A stretch of DNA of 64,000 nt from Streptomyces sp. NBC_01451. Lineage in GTDB: Bacteria; Actinomycetota; Actinomycetes; Streptomycetales; Streptomycetaceae. Every line of letters starts with the position of its first letter. Position 1 is the first letter of the stretch. The notes beneath the pieces are model-generated. The model saw nothing but the letters and a program-made list of their open reading frames with translations, had not been told where the DNA came from and did not search any database. Of the stretch, positions 44,841-54,327 are shown piece after piece. The DNA is taken from contig NZ_CP109479.1 of NCBI RefSeq assembly GCF_036227485.1, positions 1,240,001 to 1,304,000 of the forward strand, written 5' to 3'. Both the position numbers and the translations under genes were made by a program.

Positions 44841-45893
44841 TCACCGGGCCATCGGCTCCACCAGCACGGTTCCCGACGTGCGCGCCACGATGAACGTATC
44901 GCCCTTCACGGCCTTCGCGTCCAGGGCGATACGGTGCCGGCCGGGTTCGAGGATGCCGTCGAAGACGTCGAGCGTGTGGGTGCGGTACAGACGGTCCAGG
45001 CGGTACGCGGTGAGGTGGACACGGCAGGTGGAGCTGACCTCTATGCCCGCCGCTCCGTCGGCGGCCAGCAGGCGGGTGAGCCGGCGTTGTTCCAACGGGC
45101 TGCGGTCCAGGGCGTGTTCGATCTGGGCGACGAGGAGCGGGACGATCGGGGCGAGAGCGTCGACGTACGCCACCTCGACGCCGGCGCGGTCGAAGGCGCG
45201 GCGTACGGCGGCACGTTCCTCCTCGTCGATCGCGTGGCCGAAGGCGACGGCTCCGTAGCCGCGCAGTTCGTCGGCGGGAACGTCCGTGGCGTCCCTGGTG
45301 ATGTCCGCGCCGATGCCGATGGTGCGCAGCGCGGCGGCGAGCTTGGCGAGGACGGCGACGCGGGCGCCGATCAGCAGGACCCGGCGGCGGGCCGCACCTG
45401 ATCCGGCGGAGTGCGCCGCCTCGGTGGTCTCCGCGGTGTCGAGGAGGGAGCCGAGCGCCTCCCGGTACGCGGCGCCCGGGAAGCGGAAGGGCCCGATGCC
45501 GTGGTAGCCGTTGAGCTCCAGGTCGGCATGGGTGTCCGTCTGCCAGGCGAAGTCGCGCCACACGTAGTCGTCGCCGTCCTTCTCGATGGCCGCCGTCACC
45601 GCGCCGCACTCCAGGTCGGCGCACTCGGGACAGCCGTAGATGATGTACCGGCCGCCCGCCAGGGGGGCTTCGGCCTCCAGGAGCAGGCCGCGGACCTGGG
45701 CGGTGAAGATCGCGGGCGGGATGTCGGAGGCGAGCGGGGAGACCGCGTCGAGGTCGGACAGCTGGTGGAGGAGGGGGCGGCCGTCGACGATGAAGTCGAG
45801 GAAGTCCCGGTGGACCTGGTAGTCACCGTTGGCGAGGACTCCCCCGGCACGCATCGCCGGTGCCAGGCCGAAGGTCGCGTAGTCGGCAGACAT
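44841..45893 (-). CDS. conserved protein of unknown function, 350 residues
   Basis: I do not recognise a named family. The N-terminal half (about 1-160) contains GGRYIIYGCPECADLECGAV, a CxxC pair plus a third Cys that could bind metal, and many aromatic residues (DYVWRDFAWQTD, YHGIGPFRFPGAAY). After a Ser/Ala linker the middle (about 170-240) has RVLLIGARVAVLAKLAAALR, reminiscent of a Rossmann strand-helix, and the C-terminal half is helical and then beta-rich. Streptomyces genomes often label homologs oxidoreductase. It is divergent from the D-amino-acid oxidase gene with only 66 bp between. No secretion signal. The start ATG 45893 is not preceded by a strong ribosome site. Confidence 0.8.
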   Translation of the reverse strand: MSADYATFGLAPAMRAGGVLANGDYQVHRDFLDFIVDGRPLLHQLSDLDAVSPLASDIPPAIFTAQVRGLLLEAEAPLAGGRYIIYGCPECADLECGAVTAAIEKDGDDYVWRDFAWQTDTHADLELNGYHGIGPFRFPGAAYREALGSLLDTAETTEAAHSAGSGAARRRVLLIGARVAVLAKLAAALRTIGIGADITRDATDVPADELRGYGAVAFGHAIDEEERAAVRRAFDRAGVEVAYVDALAPIVPLLVAQIEHALDRSPLEQRRLTRLLAADGAAGIEVSSTCRVHLTAYRLDRLYRTHTLDVFDGILEPGRHRIALDAKAVKGDTFIVARTSGTVLVEPMAR

Positions 45894-45947
45894 GGTGTGA
45901 GTATCCCCAGACTGGGACCGGTCTGAGCACGGCATGACATATTCCGC

Positions 45948-45953
45948 TACGGT
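45948..45953 (+). promoter_or_regulatory. -10 box of a probably leaderless promoter
   Basis: TACGGT lies 6 nt before the GTG start at 45960, so transcription would begin at the initiation codon. No Shine-Dalgarno sequence is visible. Confidence 0.45.
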
Positions 45954-45959
45954 CCCCCG

Positions 45960-46904
45960 GTGGAGAAGCGGCGGAGTGGCGAAGTGATCGTGGTCGGCGG
46001 CGGGGTCATCGGCCTGACGACGGCGGTGGTGCTGGCCGAGCGCGGGCGCCGGGTCCGGGTGTGGACGCGGGAGCCCGCCGAGCGGACCACCTCGGCAGTT
46101 GCGGGTGCGCTGTGGTGGCCGTACCGGATCGAGCCGGAGGCGTCCGCCGGGGAGTGGGCGCTCGTCTCGCTGTCGGTCTACGCGGAACTGGCGGACCGGC
46201 CCGGGGAGACGGGCGTACGCATGGTCGAGGGTGTACAGGAAGGGCTGCGGCTGGACGGGCTGGGGCCGTGGGCCGCTCGGGTACCCGAGCTGCGGGAGAC
46301 GGACGAAGGGCTCCGGGCGCGGCTGCCGCTGATCGACATGCCGGTGCACCTGGGGTGGCTGCGGGACCGTTTCCGCGCGGCGGGCGGCGTGGTGGAGGAA
46401 CGGTCCGTCGAGGATCTCGCCGAGGCCGCGGAGGCCGGCGGGGCGGATGTCGTCGTCAACTGCACGGGGCTCGGGGCGCGCGAGCTCGTGCCCGATCCGG
46501 CGGTGCGTCCCGTTCGGGGGCAGCTGGTCGTCGTGGAGAACCCGGGGATCACGACGTGGTTCACGGCGGCGGGGCACGGCGACGCGAAGACCACGTACTT
46601 CTTCCCGCAGCCGGGCGGCCTGATCCTGGGCGGCACGGCCGATGAGGACGAGTGGTCGCTCGTGCCCGATCCGGCCGTGGCGGCGGAGATCGTGCGGCGC
46701 TGCGCGGCGGTGCGGCCGGAGATCGCCGGGGCGCGGGTGATCGGCCACCGGATCGGGCTGCGGCCCACCCGCGACGCGGTGCGGCTGGACCGTGAACTCC
46801 TCCCCGGCGGGCAGGTGTTGGTGCACAACTACGGGCACGGCGGTGCGGGGATCACGGTCGCGTGGGGGTGCGCGCGGGACGCTGCGGGGCTCTGCGAGGG
46901 CTGA
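45960..46904 (+). CDS. FAD-dependent D-amino-acid oxidase
   Basis: The 314-residue DAO-family flavoenzyme starts at GTG 45960 without a ribosome site. It has an N-terminal FAD-binding VIVVGGGVIGLTTAVVLAERG, then SAVAGALWWPYRIEP, the substrate-site region RPVRGQLVVVENPGI, and the family signature VLVHNYGHGGAGITVAWG near the C-terminus. It oxidises neutral D-amino acids to 2-oxo acids, ammonia and hydrogen peroxide, and is the normal size for actinobacterial DAAO. There is no peroxisomal tag, as expected. A dispersed palindromic element follows its stop. Confidence 0.93.
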   Translation: MEKRRSGEVIVVGGGVIGLTTAVVLAERGRRVRVWTREPAERTTSAVAGALWWPYRIEPEASAGEWALVSLSVYAELADRPGETGVRMVEGVQEGLRLDGLGPWAARVPELRETDEGLRARLPLIDMPVHLGWLRDRFRAAGGVVEERSVEDLAEAAEAGGADVVVNCTGLGARELVPDPAVRPVRGQLVVVENPGITTWFTAAGHGDAKTTYFFPQPGGLILGGTADEDEWSLVPDPAVAAEIVRRCAAVRPEIAGARVIGHRIGLRPTRDAVRLDRELLPGGQVLVHNYGHGGAGITVAWGCARDAAGLCEG

Positions 46905-46945
46905 GCGACCGGCGGGCTGGGTGGGTGGTGTCCCTGCCGCCCCGT

Positions 46946-46990
46946 GGGGGGCTGGTCGCGCAGTTCCCCGCGCCCCTGAAAGGGGCGCGG
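46946..46990. terminator. dispersed GC palindrome, copy 2 (convergent junction)
   Basis: GGGGGCTGGTCGCGCAGTTC followed by CCGCGCCCCT-GAA-AGGGGCGCGG (46968-46990), a 10-bp perfect stem with a 3-nt loop. It is about 90 percent identical to copy 1 at 43091. It separates the convergent DAAO and M14 peptidase genes. Confidence 0.8.
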
Positions 46991-47023
46991 GTGCTCACCC
47001 GTGTTCCAACGACACCGGCCCGT

Positions 47024-48301
47024 TCAGCAGTCGTCGTCCGGCCGCCCCGCCGTCAGGTGGTACGGCGCCCGCTCGTCGAGGAGCAGCGGGACGAGGGCGC
47101 GCAGCGACTGGCGCAGCGGGACGTAGGCCCCGTCCCCGCTGTTGTCCGGCCGTACCCGCACTCCGTGCAGCGCCAGTTCGTCGGCCACCTCCGTGTACTG
47201 GTCCCCGGTGAGCCGATAGCCGCACGGCGGGTTCTCGATCACCTCGGCGGGTTCGGCCGGGTCGTTGTCCGCGCCGCCGAGGTAGACGGGCCCGGTGTCC
47301 CGGTATCCGGCCTGCCGGGCGGCTCCGGTGGCCGCGTCGACCTGCCTGCCGCGCTCCCCGGCGAAGCTGAACAGCCCCTTCAGGGCGGCTAGTTGGGAGT
47401 TCACGCGACGCCTGTTGTTGTCCGGCTCCGGTGTCCCTTCGGTCAGCGGCTCGACCCGGCTCTCGATCAGCAGCCCGACCGCGTGCTTCACGCCGGACAT
47501 GTTCCGCAGGATGCGTTCCTGGCCGTCCCCGGCGACCTGCCGGATCGGGTCACCGGTGACGGGGTCGGTCCAGATGCCGTACGTGCCGGTCGTGAACCCG
47601 GCGCTCCGGGCTGCCGGTCGTACGTACGTCTGCGACAGGGTCTGTGCCTCGGTGTGCACTGCCGTATCGGTGTTGAGGTTGCGCGGCCAGAGGTCGAACA
47701 GGTCCTTGTCGTAGTAGAGCGGCGTGGCCCCGTACTCGTGCAGGTCGTAGACGACGTCGGGTCGGCGGTCGCGGAGGACCGCCGCCATCGCCCGTGCCTC
47801 CGCCGTTCGCAGGGACAGGTGGTCGCGGTTGATGTCGACGCCGTCGCTGTTGCCCCGGGTGTCGGCGGCCCGCCCGTCGGGGTTCGCGGTGGGGACGACG
47901 AGGAGGGTCGTGCGCGACAGGAACGCCTTCGTCCGGGCGTCCTTGGCGTACGCCAGGTCGCGGATCGTCGTGAGACAGGCCTCGCGGCCGGACGGCTCGT
48001 CACCGTGCTGGCTGCAGATGAGCAGCACGGTGCGGGTGGTGGGGCGTTCGCCGATGCGTACGAGTTGCAGCGGACGGTTCTGTTCGGTGGTGCCGATGCG
48101 GGTGAGCGTCACGCGGGCGCTCCCCCGGTCGACGGCGGCCAGGAAGTCCTGTTCCTCGGCCTGGCTGGTCCAGCGGGCACCGTTCGTCTGCTCGAATCCG
48201 GTGCTTGGGGGCCGGCTTCGGTCGTCGGCCGCGTGGGCGGGGACCGACAGCAGGGGTGCGGCGAGGGCGGCGGCGATCAGCGCTGCCGGGCGCGGTTTCA
48301 T
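47024..48301 (-). CDS. secreted M14-family zinc carboxypeptidase
   Basis: The 425-residue precursor has a signal peptide (residues 1-24, PAHA-A). The M14 zinc ligands are visible as SQHGDEPSG (HxxE) and the later His of [33 protein letters not shown] is the family's substrate-binding stretch. The C-terminal 100 residues ([20 protein letters not shown]) form an extra domain. It should remove C-terminal residues from peptides or act on muropeptides outside the cell. The start overlaps the stop of the upstream S15-type gene (ATGA), so the two secreted enzymes are co-expressed. Confidence 0.9.
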   Translation of the reverse strand: MKPRPAALIAAALAAPLLSVPAHAADDRSRPPSTGFEQTNGARWTSQAEEQDFLAAVDRGSARVTLTRIGTTEQNRPLQLVRIGERPTTRTVLLICSQHGDEPSGREACLTTIRDLAYAKDARTKAFLSRTTLLVVPTANPDGRAADTRGNSDGVDINRDHLSLRTAEARAMAAVLRDRRPDVVYDLHEYGATPLYYDKDLFDLWPRNLNTDTAVHTEAQTLSQTYVRPAARSAGFTTGTYGIWTDPVTGDPIRQVAGDGQERILRNMSGVKHAVGLLIESRVEPLTEGTPEPDNNRRRVNSQLAALKGLFSFAGERGRQVDAATGAARQAGYRDTGPVYLGGADNDPAEPAEVIENPPCGYRLTGDQYTEVADELALHGVRVRPDNSGDGAYVPLRQSLRALVPLLLDERAPYHLTAGRPDDDC

Positions 48302-50274
48302 ACGGCTCCCGGTATGCGGTGGGCGGCGCGCGGGTCGCGGACGCCGTCGAGGAGGGACGGGCTCGGAGTGGCCGCGGCGGCGCCCGCCGTGGCCCGCGCG
48401 AAGGCGCCCGCGCCGCCGACGAGGGGGACCCTGGCCGTCGTACGGGACAGGTCGAGCGTCAGGGTCGGGGTGGTCGACGGGGGGTCGATGAGGTCCTTGT
48501 CCGTGCCCGCGACGATCAGGGCGAGGCGGTGGCCCGCCGGGACGACGTGGTCGCTCGCGTGCAGGTCGAGGGTGATCGTGTAGGGCTTGCCCGGGGTGAG
48601 CGGGACGCCCTTCGTGGCCGAGGCGTGGTTGCCCAGGTCGGCCCAGCCACGGCTGAAGATCGTGTAGTCGACGGGCGTCGTCCTCGCCTGCGTCGAGCGG
48701 AAGCAGGAACTGTCGCCGGTGGTGCTCGGGCCCCAGCAGGTGCGGTCGGTGAGCGTGGTGATGCCTTCGGCGCCGTCGGCGTAGTCCCGGATGGTGTCGG
48801 GGCCGAGGTCGACCAGGACGGCGGTCAGATGGGCCGTCGAGGTGCTCGGGGTGGCTGTCACCGTCACCGTGGACGATCCGGAGACGCGCAGGTCCTTGGT
48901 GAGCGGCTCGGTGAGGAAGCCGGCCTTGCCGGGCGTCGGGCTGTCGACCTGGGCCGACCAGTCGGTCTCGCTCAGGCTCGGGTCGTCGGTGAACGTCGCC
49001 GTGCCGGACCGCCCCCGCAGGCCCAGGGTGCCGACGCCGGGCCGGTCGCCGGTGCCGGGGCGCAGGGTCACCGTGTGCGTGGTGCGGGGCGGCCAGACGG
49101 CCGAGGTGACCCACTGGTCGGGGTGGCGTTCGATGTCGGCCATGGGCTCGTCGTCGATGCCGTTGTCGTAGCCGAGGAGTTCGTGGTCGAACCAGCGGTG
49201 CAGGGTGTCGACCCAGGTGGCGCGGCGGAAGTCGAAGGGGTCGACGTGGCCGGTCTGGGAGAGCCAGATCTTGCGCTCGACGCCGTGCTTCGCGAGGGCG
49301 TCCCACCACTGGCCGAAGTGCTTGGGGCGGACGTTGAGGTCCTGCTGGCCGTGGACGACGAAGACGCTGGCCGTGACCTTCCTGGCGTCCTTCGCGTAGT
49401 CGCGCTCGGTCCAGAAGGAGGTCCGGTCGCCGGTGCGCGGGGCTCCGTCGACGATCTTCTGCTGTACGGCGGCGCACTTGGCGCGGGCGGCCGGGCTCTC
49501 GACGTAGTCGGACAGCCATTCGGGGCCGGAGTCGTAGAGGGGGGCGCCCTTGGCGAAGTAGTAGTCGTACCAGGAGGAGATGGCGCTGATCGGGACGATC
49601 GTCTTCAGGCCCTGCACGCCGGTGGCGGCCACACCGTTGGCGATCGTGCCGTCGTAGCTCTTGCCGATCATGCCGGTCCTGCCGTTGGTCCAGGCCGCCT
49701 TGGCGCGGTCGGTGCCGGTGCGGCTCGTGTAGCCCTTGGCGCGGCCGTTGAGCCAGTCGACGACGGCCTTCGCGGACTGGATGTCGGAGCGTCCGCCGAC
49801 ATCCACGCAGCCGTCCGAGCGGTTGGTGCCGGCCAGGTCCACGCCGACGAAGGCGTAGCCGCGCGGCACGAAGTAGTTGTCGTAGAACAGTGGCATCTGG
49901 ACAACGTTGCCGTCGGCGTCGTACGTCTTGCGCTGGCCCTCGTTGCCGCGTCCGCAGCAGGAGTAGTAGGGGCTGGCGTCCATGATCACGGGCACCTTGC
50001 GGCCCTGCGCGGCGGGTTCGCGCGGCCGGACGATGTCGACGGCGACGCGGTCGCTCTTCCCGTCGCTGTCACCGTCGAGTCCGGTGTCCACCCAGACGGC
50101 CTCACGGATCGCGTTGTCGTAGGAGTAGACGGGTCTGCTCTCCCGTGGCTCCCGTGGGGCGCCGTGGGCGACGGCCGGGGTGAGCAGGGCGGCCGTGAGG
50201 GCGGCGGTGGCCGCCGCCGCGAGCGTTCGCCAGGTCGTGGAGCGCGTGCGTATCGGCATGCGCGGACGGTACAT
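48298..50274 (-). CDS. secreted CocE/NonD-type S15 hydrolase (X-Pro dipeptidyl-peptidase-like)
   Basis: The 658-residue precursor starts at ATG 50274, with GGGAG upstream, and has a signal peptide with an AHG-A site near residue 39. The alpha/beta-hydrolase triad is readable: nucleophile Ser in [10 protein letters not shown], Asp in [12 protein letters not shown] and His in SQTGHVDPF. The C-terminal beta domain (PepX_C, about 430-620) contains [16 protein letters not shown] and [14 protein letters not shown]. Enzymes of this family release X-Pro dipeptides or hydrolyse esters. It forms an operon with the M14 carboxypeptidase and is divergent from the M1 peptidase gene, together a small extracellular peptidolysis group. 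Confidence 0.92.
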   Translation of the reverse strand: MYRPRMPIRTRSTTWRTLAAAATAALTAALLTPAVAHGAPREPRESRPVYSYDNAIREAVWVDTGLDGDSDGKSDRVAVDIVRPREPAAQGRKVPVIMDASPYYSCCGRGNEGQRKTYDADGNVVQMPLFYDNYFVPRGYAFVGVDLAGTNRSDGCVDVGGRSDIQSAKAVVDWLNGRAKGYTSRTGTDRAKAAWTNGRTGMIGKSYDGTIANGVAATGVQGLKTIVPISAISSWYDYYFAKGAPLYDSGPEWLSDYVESPAARAKCAAVQQKIVDGAPRTGDRTSFWTERDYAKDARKVTASVFVVHGQQDLNVRPKHFGQWWDALAKHGVERKIWLSQTGHVDPFDFRRATWVDTLHRWFDHELLGYDNGIDDEPMADIERHPDQWVTSAVWPPRTTHTVTLRPGTGDRPGVGTLGLRGRSGTATFTDDPSLSETDWSAQVDSPTPGKAGFLTEPLTKDLRVSGSSTVTVTATPSTSTAHLTAVLVDLGPDTIRDYADGAEGITTLTDRTCWGPSTTGDSSCFRSTQARTTPVDYTIFSRGWADLGNHASATKGVPLTPGKPYTITLDLHASDHVVPAGHRLALIVAGTDKDLIDPPSTTPTLTLDLSRTTARVPLVGGAGAFARATAGAAAATPSPSLLDGVRDPRAAHRIPGAV

Positions 50275-50497
50275 CGGTCAACTCCCGTACAAAAGAGGGC
50301 AGCTGAGGGGCGGGAGGGGTGCGGTGGCGATGAAGTGGCTGAGAAGCGCCTGTGAGGCGGACGGTGTGTGGCGGCCGAATGGCGATCGTGTGACACCGGT
50401 GGCCGTGGACAGATGCCGGGGCACAGCGAATGAATAGGCTCCGGACAGACTCACCCTCCCCCCACGACTACGACTGTCTCTACGACTTGGAGCTCTC

Positions 50498-51985
50498 GTG
50501 CACCGCAGACTCATCGCTCCCGGCGCGCTCACGGCCTCCCTGCTGCTGGCGATCCCGGCATCGGCCGCGGGCTACGTCCCCGGGGCACCGGGCATCGGCG
50601 ACCCCTACTACCCGGCGTACGGCAACGGCGGATACGACGTCTCGCACTACGACCTGCGGCTCAAGTACCAGCCCGCGACCGACGAGTTGGAGGGCACCGC
50701 CACCCTTCTCGCGACCGCCACCCAGGATCTCTCACGGTTCGATCTGGACTTTCTGCTGGACGTCGGCGAGGTCCGTGTCAACGGCGCCGTGGCGGCCTTC
50801 GCCACCTCCGGCGAGCACGAACTGGAGATCACTCCGCGCACTCCCCTGCCCAAGGGTTCGGCGGTCACCGTCGTCGTGCGGTACAGCGGAGTTCCCTCGT
50901 CGAAGCAGGCGTACGGCTTCACGAGCTGGCACCGCACTCCGGACGGCGGCGTGGGCGCCAACGAGCCCGAGTCCGCCTGGTGGTGGTTCCCCAGCAACGA
51001 CCATCCGCTCGACAAGGCCACGTACGACGTCTCGGTGCTCGTCCCGGACGGCTCGCAGGCGATCTCCAACGGCACGCTCCAGTCGACGAGTTCACGCCTC
51101 GGCTGGACCCGCTACAACTGGCGGTCCGACAAGCCGCAGGCCACGTATCTCGCCACCCTCGCGGTCGGGCGGTTCGACCTCACGACCGGGACGACCGAGA
51201 GCGGCATCCCGGTGGTCAACGCCTACAGCAAGGACCTCGGCGACAACTACGGGGCGGCGCGGGCGAGCATCGAGCGGACCGGGGAGGTGGCGGACTGGCT
51301 GGCCGGGTACTTCGGCCCCTACCCGTTCAACGCGCTCGGCGGATATGTCCCGAACACGACCACCGGGTACGCCCTGGAGACGCAGACGCGGCCCTTCTAC
51401 AGCCCGCGCCAGTTCGCGAACGGCACGAACGTCTCCGTCGTCGTCCATGAGCTGGCCCACCAGTGGTACGGCGACGACGTGTCGGTCGCCGGCTGGAAGG
51501 ACATCTGGATCAACGAGGGCTTCGCGCGGTACGCCCAGTGGCTGTGGTCCGAGCACGAGGACGAGGGCACGGCACAGGAACTCGCCGACTACGTGTACGC
51601 CCTGCACCCGGCGGACGACCCGTTCTGGACCGTGAAGCCGGGCGACCCGGGGCCCGACAACCAGTTCGACCTGGCCGTCTACGACCGGGGCGCACTGGCC
51701 CTCCAGGCACTGCGCAAGGAGATCGGCGACGAGGACTTCTTCGCGGTCCTGAAGGGGTGGCCCACCAAGTTCGCGTACGGCAACGCGTCCGTCGCCGACT
51801 TCCGTGCGTACGCCGAGCAGGTGTCCGGCGAGTCGTTGGGGGCGCTGTTCGACACCTGGCTGTTCCAGGCGTCGAAACCGGCGGCTCCGGCGGCACGGGC
51901 GTCGGCCGTACCGGTCGAGCCGAAGTCCTGGAAGGAGATCTCGGCGACGAACTCCGTGCACGTTTCCAGCCCGTCCGGCGTTTGA
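50498..51985 (+). CDS. secreted M1-family metallopeptidase (aminopeptidase N-like)
   Basis: The 495-residue precursor starts at GTG 50498 and has a signal peptide to ASAAG near residue 24. An N-terminal beta-sandwich is followed by the gluzincin motif HELAHQW and, 18 residues on, the third ligand Glu in WINEGFARY. It is shorter than full aminopeptidase N because it lacks the large C-terminal helical domain, as do other secreted Streptomyces M1 enzymes. The last codons (SSPSGV) are encoded by a dispersed 3' repeat element, so the C-terminus was probably set by insertion of that element. It is divergent from the S15/M14 operon. Confidence 0.93.
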   Translation: MHRRLIAPGALTASLLLAIPASAAGYVPGAPGIGDPYYPAYGNGGYDVSHYDLRLKYQPATDELEGTATLLATATQDLSRFDLDFLLDVGEVRVNGAVAAFATSGEHELEITPRTPLPKGSAVTVVVRYSGVPSSKQAYGFTSWHRTPDGGVGANEPESAWWWFPSNDHPLDKATYDVSVLVPDGSQAISNGTLQSTSSRLGWTRYNWRSDKPQATYLATLAVGRFDLTTGTTESGIPVVNAYSKDLGDNYGAARASIERTGEVADWLAGYFGPYPFNALGGYVPNTTTGYALETQTRPFYSPRQFANGTNVSVVVHELAHQWYGDDVSVAGWKDIWINEGFARYAQWLWSEHEDEGTAQELADYVYALHPADDPFWTVKPGDPGPDNQFDLAVYDRGALALQALRKEIGDEDFFAVLKGWPTKFAYGNASVADFRAYAEQVSGESLGALFDTWLFQASKPAAPAARASAVPVEPKSWKEISATNSVHVSSPSGV

Positions 51986-52054
51986 GGAGGAAGAGGTCGT
52001 TCGGGGCCGGAGCGGGGGTCTGGGAGCGCCGCCCCCAGGACGGGGGCGGCGGGG
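51968..52054. repeat. composite dispersed Streptomyces 3' element (convergent junction)
   Basis: AGCCCGTCCGGCGTTTGAGG (51968-51987) is the reverse form of the element at 8349. It is followed by GGAGCGGGGGTCTGGGAGCG and CGCCCCCAGGACGGGGGCGG (about 52008-52047), sequences I know as scattered at Streptomyces gene ends. It lies between the M1 peptidase (plus) and fadJ-like (minus) genes and can form GC stems. Confidence 0.6.
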
Positions 52055-52058
52055 AACC

Positions 52059-54233
52059 CTAGCCGTCCCCGAAACCCTCCCCCTTCGCCGCCTTCTCCAG
52101 CAGCAGCGCCGGCGGAGCGAACCGCTCCCCGTACCGGTCGGCCAGCTCGCGCGCCCGGGCGACGAACCCGGGAAGGCCGCCCTCGTAGCCGTTGATGTAC
52201 TGGAGGACACCTCCCGTCCAGCCCGGGAACCCGATCCCGAAGATCGAGCCGATGTTGGCGTCGGCGACCGACGTCAGCACGCCCTCCTCCAGCAGCCTCA
52301 CCGTGTCCAGCGCCTCCGAGAACAGCATCCGTTCCTGCATGTCCTCGAAGGGGATCCGCGCGTCCTCGCGCGTGAAGTGCTCGCGCAGTCCCGGCCACAG
52401 CCCGGCCCGCCTGCCGTCCTGCCCGTACTCGTAGAAGCCCCCGCCCCCGCTCCGCCCGGTACGGCCGAACTCGTCCACCATGCGGTCGATCACCGCCTCC
52501 GCGGGATGCGTCACCCACGTACCGCCCGCCTCCTCCACCGCCCGCTTGGTCTCCGCCCTGATTCTGCGCGGCAGCGTCAGCGTGAGTTCGTCCATGAGGG
52601 ACAGCACCTTCGCCGGGTAACCGGCCTGCGCCGCCGCCTGTTCGACCGACGCGGGCTCGATGCCCTCGCCGACCATCGCCACACCCTCGTTGATGAAGTG
52701 CCCGATGACCCGTGAGGTGAAGAAACCGCGCGAGTCGTTGACCACGATCGGGGTCTTCCTGATCTGGCGCACCAGGTCGAAGGCCCGTGCCAGCGCCTCC
52801 TCCCCCGTCCGCTCGCCCTTGACGATCTCGACGAGCGGCATCTTGTCGACCGGCGAGAAGAAGTGCAGCCCGACGAAGTCGGCCTGGCGTTCGACACCTT
52901 CGGCGAGGGCGGTGATCGGCAGCGTGGAGGTGTTGGAGCACAGCAGGGCGTCCGGTTCGACGAGGTGCTGGATCTCCTGGAACACCTTGTGCTTCAGGGC
53001 CGGGTCCTCGAAGACCGCCTCGATGACCGCGTCGCAGCCGGCCACGTCCTGCGGATCCGAGGTCGGCGTGATCCGGGCCAGCAGTTCGTCCGCCTTCTCC
53101 TGGGTCGTACGCCCCCGGGAGACGGCCTTCGCGCACAGCTTCTCGGAGTAGGCCTTCCCCCGGGCCGCCGCCTCGGCCGACACGTCCTTGAGGACCACGT
53201 CGATGCCCGCGCGGGCGCACGAGTAGGCGATACCCGCGCCCATCATCCCGGCGCCGAGGACCGCGACCCTGCGGACCTGGCGCGGCTCGACGCCCTTGGG
53301 CCGGTTGGCGCCCGAGTTGACGGCCTGGAGGTCGAAGAAGAACGCCTGGATCATGTTCTTCGACGTCTGTCCGGCGGCCAGTTCCACGAAGTAGCGGGCC
53401 TCGATGACCTGTGCGGTCTCGAAGTCGACCTGGGCGCCCTCGACGGCCGCCGCGAGGATACTGCGGGGCGCCGGGTAGGGCGCGCCGTTCGTCTGCTTGC
53501 GCAGGTTGGCGGGGAAGGCCGGCAGGTTCGCGGCGAACCTGGGGCTGGCGGGGGTGCCGCCCGGGATCCGGTAGCCGGGTTTGTCCCAGGGCTGCCACGA
53601 CTCGGGGTTGGCGTCGATGAAGGAGCGGGCCTTGGCCATCAACTCGTCCTGGGTGGCGGCCACTTCGTCGACCAGGCCGTTCTTCAGGGCGCGCTGGGGG
53701 CTGTACTGGGTGCCCTGGAGCAGCACCTTCAGCAGCGCGTCGGCGATGCCCAGCAGACGTACCGTACGGACGACCCCGCCGCCTCCGGGCAGCAGGCCCA
53801 GGGTGACCTCGGGGCAGCCGATCTTCGTACCCGGCGCGTCGAGCGCGACCCGGTGGTGGCAGGCCAGCGCCAGCTCGTAGCCGCCGCCCAGGGCCGCGCC
53901 GTTCAGTGCCGCGACCACCGGCTTGCCGAGGGTCTCGATGCGGCGCAGGTCGCGCTTGATGGCGAGGCCGCCGTCGAAGAGCTCCTGGGCCGTTTCGGGG
54001 GTGACCCGGATCAGGTCGCGCAGGTCGCCGCCCGCGAAGAACGTCTTCTTGGCGGAGGTGAGGATGATGCCGCGGATCGTGTCCTTCTCGGCCTCCAGAC
54101 GGTCGGTGACCACCGCGAGGGAGTCCCGGAACGCCTGGTTCATGGTGTTCGCGGACTGGGCCGGGTCGTCGAGGACGAGGGTGACGAGACCGGTGCGGTC
54201 CTGTTCCCAGCGGATGGTGGTGCTCTGTGTCAT
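52059..54233 (-). CDS. 3-hydroxyacyl-CoA dehydrogenase/enoyl-CoA hydratase fusion (FadJ/FadB-like)
   Basis: The 724-residue bifunctional beta-oxidation protein has a crotonase domain (about 1-200; SAKKTFFAGGDL and ALNGAALGGGYELALACHHR) with the catalytic Glu in CPEVTLGLLPGGGG. A linker, an NAD-binding domain (about 325-510; VAVLGAGMMGAGIAYSCARA, HFFSPVDKMPLVEIV) and two C-terminal 3HCDH domains (RGFFTSRVIGHFINEG) follow. It hydrates enoyl-CoA and oxidises the 3-hydroxyacyl-CoA. The thiolase gene lies 94 bp upstream on the same strand, giving a fadAJ-type operon. Confidence 0.94.
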   Translation of the reverse strand: MTQSTTIRWEQDRTGLVTLVLDDPAQSANTMNQAFRDSLAVVTDRLEAEKDTIRGIILTSAKKTFFAGGDLRDLIRVTPETAQELFDGGLAIKRDLRRIETLGKPVVAALNGAALGGGYELALACHHRVALDAPGTKIGCPEVTLGLLPGGGGVVRTVRLLGIADALLKVLLQGTQYSPQRALKNGLVDEVAATQDELMAKARSFIDANPESWQPWDKPGYRIPGGTPASPRFAANLPAFPANLRKQTNGAPYPAPRSILAAAVEGAQVDFETAQVIEARYFVELAAGQTSKNMIQAFFFDLQAVNSGANRPKGVEPRQVRRVAVLGAGMMGAGIAYSCARAGIDVVLKDVSAEAAARGKAYSEKLCAKAVSRGRTTQEKADELLARITPTSDPQDVAGCDAVIEAVFEDPALKHKVFQEIQHLVEPDALLCSNTSTLPITALAEGVERQADFVGLHFFSPVDKMPLVEIVKGERTGEEALARAFDLVRQIRKTPIVVNDSRGFFTSRVIGHFINEGVAMVGEGIEPASVEQAAAQAGYPAKVLSLMDELTLTLPRRIRAETKRAVEEAGGTWVTHPAEAVIDRMVDEFGRTGRSGGGGFYEYGQDGRRAGLWPGLREHFTREDARIPFEDMQERMLFSEALDTVRLLEEGVLTSVADANIGSIFGIGFPGWTGGVLQYINGYEGGLPGFVARARELADRYGERFAPPALLLEKAAKGEGFGDG

Positions 54234-54327
54234 GACAGGGATCTCCGTAGAAGCTCAGAAGTCTCTTGGTGCCGCCAGGACCGCCGGTGTGAATGACGCG
54301 GCCGGTTCGGCTGATTCCGCCGGGAGT

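Noticed and set aside
43011..45401. 796-codon plus-strand frame opposite the ABC-F gene
   Set aside because: Runs antisense through an ABC-F gene and its neighbour; no ribosome site and no recognisable domain.
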